Shown here piece after piece: positions 9,173 to 16,551 of a DNA stretch of 17,446 bases; positions within the stretch are counted from its first letter, which is position 1; every line of letters begins with the position of its first letter. The stretch is taken from assembly GCA_035634055.1 (NCBI GenBank), contig DASQDR010000279.1:1-17446 (forward strand), read 5' to 3'. The notes below the pieces were generated by a model, which had not been told where the DNA came from, did no database searches, and was given only the letters and a program-made list of their open reading frames with translations. The stretch is from JAICTV01 sp035634055. GTDB lineage: Bacteria; Planctomycetota; Phycisphaerae; Tepidisphaerales; Tepidisphaeraceae. The position numbers were made by a program, and so were the translations under genes.

Positions 9173-9619
9173 TTAGTCCCACCGGAAGACGCCCTTGCCC
9201 CAGGCGTAGACGTAGGCGACCAGCAAGATCAGCACGAAGACGATCATCTCCACCAGCAGGATGGTCGCCTGCCCGGGCTCGCCGTTGCGGACAACGGGGG
9301 AGAAGATGCTGGCCCAGGGGTAGAAGAAGACGATTTCCACGTCGATGACCAGGAAGATCATGGCGACGATGTAGAACCGGACGTTGAACCGCTTGCGCGT
9401 GGTGCCGATGGGGACCATGCCGCTCTCGTAGGTGATGCTCTTGCCCGGCCCGGTCCGGCCCGGGCCGATCAGCATCGAGCCGACGATGTTGGAGACGGCG
9501 AAGCCGATCCCCATCACGATCAGCAGAACCACCGGCAGCCACGACGCCGGCGCATCGGCGGCGTCCATCTGCGTAGCGGCGGACGTGTTGGCGGCCTGGG
9601 CGAGCAGCGAAAGCATCAT
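9173..9619 (-). CDS. nuoA: NADH-quinone oxidoreductase subunit A
   Basis: Membrane subunit of respiratory complex I (ND3 homologue), about 148 residues with three transmembrane helices (about 28-50, 81-102 and 118-140). Diagnostic features are YESGMVP in the first loop, FNVRFYIVAMIFLVIDVE in helix 2 with Asp93/Glu95, and YPWA after it. The usual Cys of the YECG loop motif is Ser here. The start is uncertain by one or two codons: TTG at 9622, ATG at 9619 and ATG at 9616 are in a row behind GAGG; the ATG at 9619 is given. The N-terminal ~25 residues are a polar extension. nuoB is not next to it but lies 1.5 kb away on the other strand. Confidence 0.95.
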   Translation of the reverse strand: MMLSLLAQAANTSAATQMDAADAPASWLPVVLLIVMGIGFAVSNIVGSMLIGPGRTGPGKSITYESGMVPIGTTRKRFNVRFYIVAMIFLVIDVEIVFFYPWASIFSPVVRNGEPGQATILLVEMIVFVLILLVAYVYAWGKGVFRWD

Positions 9620-9689
9620 CAATCGACGCCTCTCATGTGAGCGGGGGCTACTCTAGGCGAAGGGAAAAATTTTAGCCACCGATGGAGGA

Positions 9690-9763
9690 AAGGATGAAGG
9701 CGGAAGGATGAAGGATGAAAGTACGACCCTCTTCTTCACCTTCATCCTTCCGCCTTCATCCTT
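9690..9763. repeat. Perfect 25-bp inverted repeat of GGATGAAG units
   Basis: The 25-bp arm at 9690-9714 (beginning AAGGATGAAGGCGG) is matched exactly in reverse complement at 9739-9763, with a 24-bp spacer. Each arm is itself built of GGATGAAGG-type units, and further imperfect pairing extends outward to about 9681 and 9775. It fills the gap between the SGNH esterase stop and nuoA, and its transcript would form a long hairpin that could terminate or stabilise the esterase mRNA. No gene is visible in the gap. Confidence 0.92.
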
Positions 9764-9775
9764 CACTCCTTCCAT

Positions 9776-11089
9776 TCAGCTTCCCGCCGGCTTCGTCGTC
9801 GAGCGGCGCGGGCTCGCGGGGAGCTTGAACGTTTCGGGGGCGTCGGGCTTGGCGGGGTCGAAGCCCTTGAAGTCGCCCGCCACGTGGCTGGCCAGGTCGA
9901 GCTTGTTCTGGCGGATGCCCTCGACGATGCACTGGGCCAGCTCGTACGCGCCGTAGGGGCTGTGGTGCGTGCCGTCGAACTTGGTCAAATCGTCCCCCTC
10001 GTGCTTGAAGAGGTGAACCGACTGCTTCGGCCCGAGCGCCTCGTAGAGCGACTTGCTCATCACGTTCAGGTCGATGAGCGGGACGCCCTCTTCCTTGGCG
10101 GCCTCGCGGACCTTGTCGGGGTAGTCGCCGAGGCTGTTGGTGACGGTGCTGCCCTGGAAGCGGTGCCGCAGCATCGGCGTCACCAGCACGGGCGTGCCGC
10201 CCTTGGCCTTCACCTTGGCCACCCAATCCTTGAGGGACGCCTTGTACTGCTCGACGGCGTCGGCGTCCTTGGACTTCTGGTCGTTGTGCCCGAACTGGAT
10301 GAAGAGGTAGTCCCCCTTCTTCATCTGGCTCAGGACCTTGTCGATGCGCTTGGCGCCCGTGGACGAGCGTAGCGTCTCGCCCGATTCGCCGTGGTTGGCG
10401 ACGGCGACGGTGGGCTTGAAGAACGCGGTGAGCATCTGCCCCCAGCTCGCGTACGGCTCGCCGCTCTGGTCGCAAACGGTGGAATCGCCGAGGAGGAAAA
10501 CGGTCGGCACGTCGATTTTCTCGATCTCGATGGCCGACACGCACGGGCGGGCGCCGTTGAACTCCAGCGTGAGCCGCGGGTCCCACGCCCAGGCCTCGTC
10601 CACGCTCTCGCGCGGGACCTTCAGCTTCACCTTTCCGCCGGGGTAGTCCGGCGTGCGGACGTTGACGACGAACGACCTGGTCTCGGTCTTGCCCGCGTCG
10701 GTCTTCACGCCGTTGAGCATGAGCCGGCGAAGCTCGGCCTTGACGGTGGTGTCCGACGCCTCGCCGCCGGCGTCGCCGAGCGTGACGGTCACCTTGTAAT
10801 TGCCGTCGGGCACGGCGACGGAGAAGAAGAAGGGCTCGTCGCTGGTGACGAAGTCGCCGCGGAGGGCATCGGCCGTCTTGCGGTCGATCGCGGTCACGCC
10901 GCTGCCGGGCTCGAAGCCGAAGCCGCGATCGTCGGAGTAGGTGAGGTCCGGCGTCACCTGCGTGTACCCTGCCTCGACCTTGCCGGAGCCGAAATCGAGC
11001 TTCAACGGCAAGCTCGGCGGCGCGGCGGCGGCAATGCCGGCCAGGGCGAACACGGACGTGATCAGCAACGACGGCGTGAGTGGGCTCAT
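9776..11089 (-). CDS. Secreted SGNH/GDSL esterase, rhamnogalacturonan acetylesterase-like
   Basis: A 437-residue exported protein with a signal peptide (MSPLTPSLLITSVFALAGIAAA). The N-terminal part (about 28-190) looks like a beta-rich carbohydrate-binding (malectin/galactose-binding-like) domain beginning LKLDFGSGKVEAGY. The C-terminal part (about 195-400) is an SGNH hydrolase: block I FLLGDSTVCD with Ser203, block III FGHND with Asn269, and block V DGTHHSPYGAYE with Asp372 and His375. The GDSTVxD and DGTHxS forms match rhamnogalacturonan acetylesterases (RhgT/YesT-like), which deacetylate pectin. The substrate is inference. The ATG at 11089 is chosen because the signal peptide follows it; no clear ribosome site is seen. 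It is divergent from nuoB and upstream of nuoA. Confidence 0.9.
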   Translation of the reverse strand: MSPLTPSLLITSVFALAGIAAAAPPSLPLKLDFGSGKVEAGYTQVTPDLTYSDDRGFGFEPGSGVTAIDRKTADALRGDFVTSDEPFFFSVAVPDGNYKVTVTLGDAGGEASDTTVKAELRRLMLNGVKTDAGKTETRSFVVNVRTPDYPGGKVKLKVPRESVDEAWAWDPRLTLEFNGARPCVSAIEIEKIDVPTVFLLGDSTVCDQSGEPYASWGQMLTAFFKPTVAVANHGESGETLRSSTGAKRIDKVLSQMKKGDYLFIQFGHNDQKSKDADAVEQYKASLKDWVAKVKAKGGTPVLVTPMLRHRFQGSTVTNSLGDYPDKVREAAKEEGVPLIDLNVMSKSLYEALGPKQSVHLFKHEGDDLTKFDGTHHSPYGAYELAQCIVEGIRQNKLDLASHVAGDFKGFDPAKPDAPETFKLPASPRRSTTKPAGS

Positions 11090-11131
11090 GACGTGAAATC
11101 GTAGCACGAGCCGGCCACTTTGCCGACGCCT

Positions 11132-11160
11132 TTGCCTCCCCCGCCCCACCGCACTAAAAT
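11132..11160 (+). promoter_or_regulatory. Candidate promoter for nuoB
   Basis: TTGCCT (11132-11137), a 17-nt spacer and TAAAAT (11155-11160) fit the sigma-70 pattern and stand out in GC-rich DNA; the nuoB ATG follows 27 nt after the -10 box. Confidence 0.45.
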
Positions 11161-11187
11161 CGGCCGGGCCCGTACCGGTGACCACTT

Positions 11188-11757
11188 ATGATCGATACCC
11201 AGCAGCTCCCGGATAACGTCCTGACCACGCAGCTCAAGAAGGTCGTGAACTGGGCGCGGCGCAGCTCGCTGTGGCCGATGCCGTTCGCCACCGCCTGCTG
11301 CGGCATTGAACTGATGGCCACCGGCGCCAGCCGCTACGACATCGCCCGCTTCGGCGCCGAGGCGATGCGCTTCAGCCCGCGGCAGAGCGACCTGATGATC
11401 GTGGCCGGCCGGGTGACGATCAAAATGATGCCGGTCCTCCAGCACATCTACCAGCAGATGACCGAGCCGAAGTGGGTCATCTCGATGGGCGCCTGCGCCA
11501 GCACGGGCGGTGTGTTCGACGCGTACGCGACGATCCAGGGGATCGACCAGTACATGCCGGTGGACGTCTACGTCCCCGGCTGCCCGCCGCGCCCCGAAAC
11601 GCTGCTCGAGGGCGTGATGGCCATCCAGCGGATCGTCGACCAGGACGGCCTGCCCCCCGCCGGCAAGCGCCGCCCGCTGCAACTGGCGATCGAGCCGAGC
11701 TACGTCCCCGCCCCGCAACCGATGGTGCCGGTCACCGTGGGCGGGCGCACGGTCTGA
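11188..11757 (+). CDS. nuoB: NADH-quinone oxidoreductase subunit B
   Basis: Peripheral subunit of complex I (PSST/NQO6 homologue) that carries Fe-S cluster N2, the last electron carrier before quinone. The 189-residue protein has all four cluster ligands: the tandem Cys37-Cys38 in FATACCGIELM, Cys103 in SMGACASTGG and Cys132 in YVPGCPPRPE. Length and motif order are normal for the family, with a Pro-rich C-terminal tail of ~25 residues. It stands alone on the plus strand: no nuoC or nuoD follows, and the next gene (dacB) converges on it. The partner nuoA is on the opposite strand beyond the SGNH esterase gene. The ribosome site is weak (GGTGA). Confidence 0.97.
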   Translation: MIDTQQLPDNVLTTQLKKVVNWARRSSLWPMPFATACCGIELMATGASRYDIARFGAEAMRFSPRQSDLMIVAGRVTIKMMPVLQHIYQQMTEPKWVISMGACASTGGVFDAYATIQGIDQYMPVDVYVPGCPPRPETLLEGVMAIQRIVDQDGLPPAGKRRPLQLAIEPSYVPAPQPMVPVTVGGRTV

Positions 11758-11808
11758 TCGGCGGCCCGCCGTCCCGTCACCCGCCTGCCGAACGCGCGCC
11801 CGCCAAAC

Positions 11809-12040
11809 CCGTGGCTTGGGCGTCCCCCGCCCGAGCGCTTGCCGCGATAGCGGAGGGGGATTATGCGGATTCGGGAAAGGCGTCGCGCTCGTAGGGGCGA
11901 GACTTGTCTCGCCCTCTGCGGCAGCGAAAGCGGGCGACACAGGTGTCGCCCCTACAGTCGACGCGCCGCGCATTCCGCCGATCCGTATTAAGAGGCGGCT
12001 GGTCCGGCGCGAGCGCTCGGGCAAGATGCCCAAGCCACGG
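11809..12040. repeat. Nested palindromic element between nuoB and dacB
   Basis: A ~232-bp imperfect inverted repeat fills most of the 353-bp gap between the two convergent genes. Outer arms: CCGTGGCTTGGGC...GCCCGAGCGC (11809-11838) against GCGCTCGGGC...GCCCAAGCCACGG (12013-12040). Middle arms: GTAGGGGCGA (11891-11900) and TCGCCCCTAC (11946-11955). Inside these are two perfect 9-bp hairpins, GGGCGAGACTTGTCTCGCCC (11895-11914) and GGGCGACACAGGTGTCGCCC (11932-11951). The structure resembles paired REP/BIME-type elements and could serve as a bidirectional terminator. No gene is visible here. Confidence 0.88.
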
Positions 12041-12110
12041 ATGGGGCAGGCGCCCGCATACCGCGCGAAGGCGCAGGCCGTTGGCATCGCGCGGCGCGCG
12101 TGTGGCAAAG

Positions 12111-13619
12111 CTACCGGCCGGTTGCGGCGGTCGTCGTGCTCGGCGCAGCGTTGGCATCGATGGCGGCGACGATTCGCTCCTGCACCTGCTTGGCGGTGTT
12201 GTTCGTTCCCGGCGGGCAGTTGTTCATCAGGATGGAGAAGGCGTACCACTGGTCGTCGCGGGCCTTCAGGTAGCCGCTGACGGCGCTGACGGCGTTGACG
12301 TAGCCGCTCTTGCCGAACACCCGACCCTTGAGCGGGCCCTCGAAGCGGCGCTCGAACGTGCCGTCGGCGCCGCCGACCGCCAGGCTGCTGATGAACGCGT
12401 CCTTGTTCCGGGAGTGGAAGTTGTAGGCCAGCACCTTGAGCAGCGCGTCGGCGCTGACGCTGTTGTCGCGCGACAGGCCGCACCCGTCGTCGATCCGGAA
12501 CTGAGTTTCGGGAACGCCGATCTTCGTGAGGAAGGCGGCGACGGCGGCGGGGCCGTTCTCCCACGAGCCGGGCTGCCCGCCGCTGGCAGCGTGGCCGAGC
12601 CGCTTGCACAGCGCCTCGGCATAAAGGTTCATGCTGTCCTTGTTGGCGCGGTCGAGCACCGTGGCCAGCTTGGTGTCCAGCGCCGCGACGACGGTCCAAC
12701 CGGCCGGGTCCTTCGCGTGCTCCTCGCGGACCGCGCGGTTGCGCCCGACCGCGCCGTTGACCGCCACGCCGCCCGCCGACAGCGTCTCGGCCAGCACGGT
12801 GGCGGCGAACATCGGCGGGTCGTGGACGGTGATCGACGCCGGCTCGCCGAGCGAGCCGCGCACGTCGCCGCGGATGGTCACGTCGTTCTTCCCCGGCGCC
12901 CGCAGCAGCGCCACGACGCTCTCGCTGCCGCCGGTGATTGTCTGGTTCTTCACCGCCACGTAGCGCGTGTTGGGCGGATCGGTGGCGACCGCCGCCGGCT
13001 CGCCCGGCTGGGTCGGGCGGACGAAGAAATCGACGCAGTTGGCGTTGAAGTTCACCCCGCCCACGCCAGCGGAATAGCGCGAGTTGGCGTAGCGCGCCAG
13101 CCAGTTGGGGTGGACGAAGGTCTCGTCGAAAACGCTGTCGTCCACCGTCACGTTGCGCACCGAGGTCACGCCGCGCTTCTTCAGTTCCTCCGCCCACGCC
13201 TTGAATACGGTGGTGCTCTCCCACCCGAGCTTCTTGAGCATCTCGGCGTCGCCAAGGGCGGGATCGCCGTCGCCGATCAGGTAGAGGTCCTGGTCCTTCT
13301 GGAGCAGCACGGTGCGGAACTTGAAGTCCGCGCCGAAGTGGTCGAGGAAGGCGGACGTGGTCAGCAGCTTCAGGTTGCTCGCGGGGATCAGCGGGATGTC
13401 GCTGTCGAAGCGGTAAATGACGGCGGAGCCCTGCGGCGAGTCGCCGAGCTTGGCGACGGCGACGCCCATCTCCACCTTGTTGAGGTACTTGTCGCGCAGG
13501 ATGGACCGCACGTCGCCCGACAGGTCCGCGCGGGCCGTCGCCGGGGGCACGGCGGAACAGACGACGAGCAGCGCCAGCGGGAGGAGCCGGCGGCAGAGAC
13601 GACGACCAGACCACATCAT
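12111..13619 (-). CDS. dacB: D-alanyl-D-alanine carboxypeptidase/endopeptidase, PBP4 type (peptidase S13)
   Basis: A periplasmic penicillin-binding protein that trims or cleaves peptidoglycan cross-links. From the ATG at 13619 it is 502 residues with a signal peptide ending near ATARA. The three active-site boxes are present: SNLK (Ser81, Lys84) in LIPASNLKLLTT, DGCGLSRDN (SxN-type box, about 377-386), and a KSG triad at Lys437 (GRVFGKSGYVNAVSAVSGYL), where KTG is more usual. The long insert between boxes 1 and 2 is characteristic of the S13 family and includes YLIGDGDPALG. The frame stays open 84 codons further upstream, but that part is not protein-like, so the start before the signal peptide is preferred. 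No strong ribosome site is visible. It converges with nuoB. Confidence 0.95.
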   Translation of the reverse strand: MMWSGRRLCRRLLPLALLVVCSAVPPATARADLSGDVRSILRDKYLNKVEMGVAVAKLGDSPQGSAVIYRFDSDIPLIPASNLKLLTTSAFLDHFGADFKFRTVLLQKDQDLYLIGDGDPALGDAEMLKKLGWESTTVFKAWAEELKKRGVTSVRNVTVDDSVFDETFVHPNWLARYANSRYSAGVGGVNFNANCVDFFVRPTQPGEPAAVATDPPNTRYVAVKNQTITGGSESVVALLRAPGKNDVTIRGDVRGSLGEPASITVHDPPMFAATVLAETLSAGGVAVNGAVGRNRAVREEHAKDPAGWTVVAALDTKLATVLDRANKDSMNLYAEALCKRLGHAASGGQPGSWENGPAAVAAFLTKIGVPETQFRIDDGCGLSRDNSVSADALLKVLAYNFHSRNKDAFISSLAVGGADGTFERRFEGPLKGRVFGKSGYVNAVSAVSGYLKARDDQWYAFSILMNNCPPGTNNTAKQVQERIVAAIDANAAPSTTTAATGR

Positions 13620-13846
13620 GCGAGACACCACGGGTTGCACGAGTCCTTGCGCAACGGCGAACGACGCCCGGAGAGAGGTGGATACGGTACCGCGGGACGC
13701 GAGGGTCGCAAGGGGTCGGCCGGGCGCGGTCGAACACGCGAATCCTCCGGCGCAGGCCGCGCGTGGTGGAACTCGCGCAGCAACTTGCCAGCGCACAGCA
13801 CCGGCACCGTCAACCTGGCCGGACGAGCGGTGTTCAAGAAACCAAA

Positions 13847-13877
13847 GAAGCGGTGAAGCAACGAGCTTCACCGCTTC
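13847..13877 (-). terminator. Rho-independent terminator of htpX
   Basis: GAAGCGGTGAAG and CTTCACCGCTTC form a perfect 12-bp stem around a 7-nt loop. Read on the minus strand it is followed by a T-rich stretch (TTTGGTTTCTTG) and lies 30 bp past the htpX stop. The rest of the gap up to dacB (13620-13846) shows no gene and no repeat. Confidence 0.8.
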
Positions 13878-13907
13878 GAATGAGTCAAGGCCGACCGCCG
13901 CGCCGGA

Positions 13908-14810
13908 TCAGTATCCGTACGCGTACCGCCCGCCGCCGCCGCCGCCGCCGCGGGCGCTTCCGAACCGTCCGGTCGTCTCACGGCCGATCAGGTTCATGAG
14001 GCGCTGCTCGAGCGGCGGGTGGGTCTGGAAGAGGTTGGCGACGCTGCGCACCGGGTTGAACGGCTCGGCGATGAACAGCCCGTTCATCGCCGGGTTCACC
14101 GGCAGAGGGACCTGGTGGGCGGCGGCGTGGATCTTCTCCAGCGCGCTGGCCAGGTACATCGGGTTGCCGCAGATGGCGGCGCCTTCCTTGTCGGCGTTGA
14201 ACTCGCGCGAGCGGCTGATGGCCGCCTGGATCAGCCCCGCCGCAACCGGGCCGAGCAGCATCGTCAGCAGCCCGGCGATCGGGTGCGAGTCGCCCTCGTC
14301 ATCCTGCGCGCCGCCGAACATGAAGAAGTACCCCAGCGCGCTGATGGCGCCGGCGATGGTGGCGGCGACCGAAGCGATCAGGATGTCGCGGTGCTTCACG
14401 TGCGCCAGCTCGTGGGCCATTACGCCGGCGATCTCATCGCGGTTCAGCATCTGGAGCAGGCCGGCGGTGGCGCAGACCGCGGCGTTGCGCGGGTTGCGAC
14501 CGGTCGCGAAGGCGTTCGGCGCCGCCGCCGGCGACACGTACACCCGCGGCATCGGCATCTCCGCCCGCCGGGCCAGCGGCTCCACGATCCGGTAAAGCTC
14601 GTGCTCCGGCCCGACCTCCTTTGCCTGCATCGTCATCAGCGCGATCTTGTCGCTGAAGAAGTAGGCGACGAAGTTGGACACGGCGGCGAAGATCATCGCG
14701 ATCATCAACCCGCCGCGACCGAAGAACGAGCCGATGAACAGGATCAGCGCCGTCATCAACCCGAGCAGCACGGCCGTCTTCACGTTATTGTATAACTTGC
14801 TCATCATCAT
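13908..14810 (-). CDS. htpX: HtpX-like membrane zinc metalloprotease (peptidase M48)
   Basis: An inner-membrane protease that degrades misfolded membrane proteins. About 300 residues: two N-terminal membrane segments (about 12-30 and 34-53), the M48 zinc site HELAH at 133-137 with catalytic Glu134, two more hydrophobic segments (about 145-165 and 178-198), and the third ligand Glu203 in SRSREFNAD. FATGRNPRNAAV before the HExxH is a family hallmark. The C-terminus has an unusual tail of seven Gly followed by RYAYGY, from a CGC/CCG run at 13930-13950. Three ATGs in a row (14810, 14807, 14804) follow AGGAG (14816-14820); the first is given, the second has better spacing. Confidence 0.95.
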   Translation of the reverse strand: MMMSKLYNNVKTAVLLGLMTALILFIGSFFGRGGLMIAMIFAAVSNFVAYFFSDKIALMTMQAKEVGPEHELYRIVEPLARRAEMPMPRVYVSPAAAPNAFATGRNPRNAAVCATAGLLQMLNRDEIAGVMAHELAHVKHRDILIASVAATIAGAISALGYFFMFGGAQDDEGDSHPIAGLLTMLLGPVAAGLIQAAISRSREFNADKEGAAICGNPMYLASALEKIHAAAHQVPLPVNPAMNGLFIAEPFNPVRSVANLFQTHPPLEQRLMNLIGRETTGRFGSARGGGGGGGRYAYGY

Positions 14811-14840
14811 CGAATCTCCTTGCGCGCTCCTTTCGGGAAA

Positions 14841-14869
14841 GTGAGGGGCGGTCCATACAGCCCCCTCAC
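14841..14869 (-). terminator. Stem-loop between the thiamine-binding gene and htpX
   Basis: GTGAGGGGC and GCCCCCTCAC pair around a ~10-nt loop; read on the minus strand it is followed by a short TTTCCC. It could end the upstream transcript or form part of the htpX leader. A second small hairpin, CCGGTT-TGG-AACCGG (14920-14934), lies nearer the upstream stop and has no T-run. Confidence 0.4.
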
Positions 14870-14961
14870 CAAAAGAAACCATAAGCGGCGGCGAAGTCGC
14901 GGTAAGTAGAAACGCGGCCCCGGTTTGGAACCGGCGGCTCCCGCTGCCAGGGAAGGGTGGA

Positions 14962-15270
14962 TCAGGTCCGGAGCTTTCGTCCGAGCTGCTGCTCCACCGA
15001 ATCGATCTTCGACGTCAGCATGTTGTCGTGCCCGTTGCGGTAGTCCATCTTGATCGTGCAGGCGATGCGGTTGCAGTCGGCGGCAAGGGCTTCGTGGCAC
15101 TGGCGGATAACTGCCATCACCTGGTCGTACTCCCCCTCCACGCACGTGCCAAGGGGGCCGAGTCGGTACGGCAGGCCGCTGCGGTCGATGATGTCGAGCA
15201 GGCGGGCGACGTACTTCCCGACGCTTTCCCCCTTGTCCATGGGCCACATGCTGAATTCGGCAAGCAACAT
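14962..15270 (-). CDS. MTH1187/YkoF-type thiamine-binding protein
   Basis: A 102-residue cytosolic protein of the MTH1187 (DUF77) family, ferredoxin-like proteins that bind thiamine or hydroxymethylpyrimidine-type ligands. Family features are MLLAEFSMWPMDKGESVGKY at the N-terminus, YRLGPLGTCVEGEYDQVMAVI in the middle with the conserved GT.vEG turn, and KMDYRNGHDNMLTSKIDSVE near the end. Length matches the family (~100). The ATG at 15270 is preferred because the family starts there and GGAGA lies 8 nt upstream; the open frame extends 77 codons further into the divergent gene. No other thiamine gene is visible nearby, so the physiological ligand is open. Confidence 0.88.
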   Translation of the reverse strand: MLLAEFSMWPMDKGESVGKYVARLLDIIDRSGLPYRLGPLGTCVEGEYDQVMAVIRQCHEALAADCNRIACTIKMDYRNGHDNMLTSKIDSVEQQLGRKLRT

Positions 15271-15326
15271 GCGAGTTTTCTCCGCGGCGTCTCGGTTCGT
15301 GGGTGTAACCTTTGCTACGCTGGCGG

Positions 15327-15336
15327 TACTATAGTA
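15327..15336 (+). promoter_or_regulatory. Palindromic TACTATAGTA in a divergent promoter region
   Basis: A perfect 10-bp palindrome in the 93-bp gap between the divergent genes contains TATAGT on both strands, usable as a -10 box either way. It lies 27 nt before the plus-strand ATG at 15364 and about 57 nt before the minus-strand ATG at 15270. No good -35 box is seen at the right spacing on the plus strand. Confidence 0.35.
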
Positions 15337-15363
15337 GTGAAGTCCACAACGGGGAGCCTTGCA

Positions 15364-16404
15364 ATGCGTGTTGCCTTTGCGTTCGTCGCGGCGTTGATGT
15401 TCTGCTCGTCGGCCTGGGCCGCTTCCACGCGCGTGTACGTCGCGCCGTTCCAGGAAGCCAACACGTCCACCCCGCCGGACTGGATCAACCGCGCCATCCA
15501 CCAGGCGGTGAGCGACGAACTGTCGCGCGCCGGATCAGTCGAGGTGGTCGCCGCGCCGGCGTCGAGCAGCTCGACCTCGCCGCAGGCGAGCAGCGAACAG
15601 GCGAAGAACCTCAACGCGCAGTACGTGGTCGCCGGCTCCATCCAGCGCGTCGCTGGCGAGCTGCGCGTCACGGGGCAGGTGCAGGACGCCAACGGCGCAA
15701 CCGTCGGCGGGTTCAAGGCAACCGGCTCGGAGCGCGAGTTGTTCGCCATCGAGGATGACCTGGCCCGGCAGGTGGCACAGCTTGTCCGCCCCGCGGCCGC
15801 GGCGGCGCCGGGTGCGACAGCTGCCGCCACGACCACCGGACCGACGGCCCCGGCGTCTCCGGCGTCTCCCGCGTCTCCCGCGGCGGCCGGCATGCCCGCC
15901 GGAGCGGCGACCAACACCGCCACCGCCCGCGGCACGATTCAGGTCGAAACGCCCTTCGCTCCCGGCAAGTACGGGGCGTACGAGGGCTCCGATCTCCAGC
16001 GCTCGCTCAACTCGCCCGGCCCGCTCTTCCGCCAGCGCATCTACGTCCCCTACGACGCCACCCCCACTTACCAGCAGCCGATGTACCCGGTTACCTACGG
16101 CATCAACGGCAACCAGGGCTATCCCTATTACACCGGCCCGTTCTCGTACCACCGCGGGGCGTACTTCGGCGGAATCTACGGCGGGTACGGGTGGGATAAC
16201 TCCCCCATCGTCATCATCAACGGCCGCGGGTGGCGCCACCACGGCGGCGGTGGTGGCGGTGGTGGCGGTCACGGTGGCGGACCCGGGGGCGGGTTTGGCG
16301 GCGGTGGAGGGTTCGGCGGCGGATCCAACGGGATGGCCATCCGCAATTCCGCCAGCTTCGCCGGCAACCCCCCGCCCGGCGTGGTGACCACGATTGGCAA
16401 GTGA
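15364..16404 (+). CDS. Secreted TolB/LpoB-like protein with Pro/Ala linker and Gly-rich tail
   Basis: A 346-residue exported protein with a signal peptide (MRVAFAFVAALMFCSSAWAA). Residues ~21-140 resemble the TolB N-terminal/FlgO/LpoB-type fold that assembles envelope lipoprotein partners: TRVYVAPFQEANTS, INRAIHQAVSDELSRAG, NAQYVVAGSIQRVAGELRVTG, then a helix ending RQVAQLVRP. There is no lipobox. A linker of SPASP repeats follows (about 155-190), then a Tyr/Gly/Pro-rich region (about 205-285) and a Gly/His run (RHHGGGGGGGGGHGGG) to residue ~325. The tail suggests a surface or matrix role, by inference. GGGGAG at 15351-15356 lies 7 nt before the ATG at 15364. A strong terminator follows at 16447. 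Confidence 0.78.
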   Translation: MRVAFAFVAALMFCSSAWAASTRVYVAPFQEANTSTPPDWINRAIHQAVSDELSRAGSVEVVAAPASSSSTSPQASSEQAKNLNAQYVVAGSIQRVAGELRVTGQVQDANGATVGGFKATGSERELFAIEDDLARQVAQLVRPAAAAAPGATAAATTTGPTAPASPASPASPAAAGMPAGAATNTATARGTIQVETPFAPGKYGAYEGSDLQRSLNSPGPLFRQRIYVPYDATPTYQQPMYPVTYGINGNQGYPYYTGPFSYHRGAYFGGIYGGYGWDNSPIVIINGRGWRHHGGGGGGGGGHGGGPGGGFGGGGGFGGGSNGMAIRNSASFAGNPPPGVVTTIGK

Positions 16405-16446
16405 GCAACGAGCGGAAGACGGAAAGGCCGGCAAGCAAAGTGAGAT

Positions 16447-16484
16447 GAAGGCGCCGCGGGTCACGCGGCGCCTTCTTCCTTTTT
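16447..16484 (+). terminator. Rho-independent terminator of the TolB-like gene
   Basis: GAAGGCGCCGCG and CGCGGCGCCTTC form a perfect 12-bp GC-rich stem with a 5-nt loop, followed by TTCCTTTTT on the plus strand. It lies 43 bp past the stop codon. Confidence 0.93.
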
Positions 16485-16551
16485 CAGGCCGGCTTTGTTC
16501 CCCACGTTTCCCTTTTTTCGTTTTTCCTTCCCTCTCGCTACCTTCTCCCGC

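Noticed and set aside
11904..13856. 650-codon plus-strand open frame opposite dacB, and the overlapping 883-codon minus-strand frame at 11086-13737
   Set aside because: Both are GC-driven shadows with no domain-like segments; dacB in another frame has a signal peptide and all three PBP boxes.
14911..14940. tRNA-like TPsiC arm around GGTTTGGAACC
   Set aside because: Only one 6-bp hairpin; no acceptor stem, D arm or anticodon arm can be built around it.
15844..15885. 9-bp tandem repeat inside the TolB-like gene as a separate element
   Set aside because: It is an in-frame run of Ser-Pro-Ala codons forming a protein linker, so it is described with the gene.
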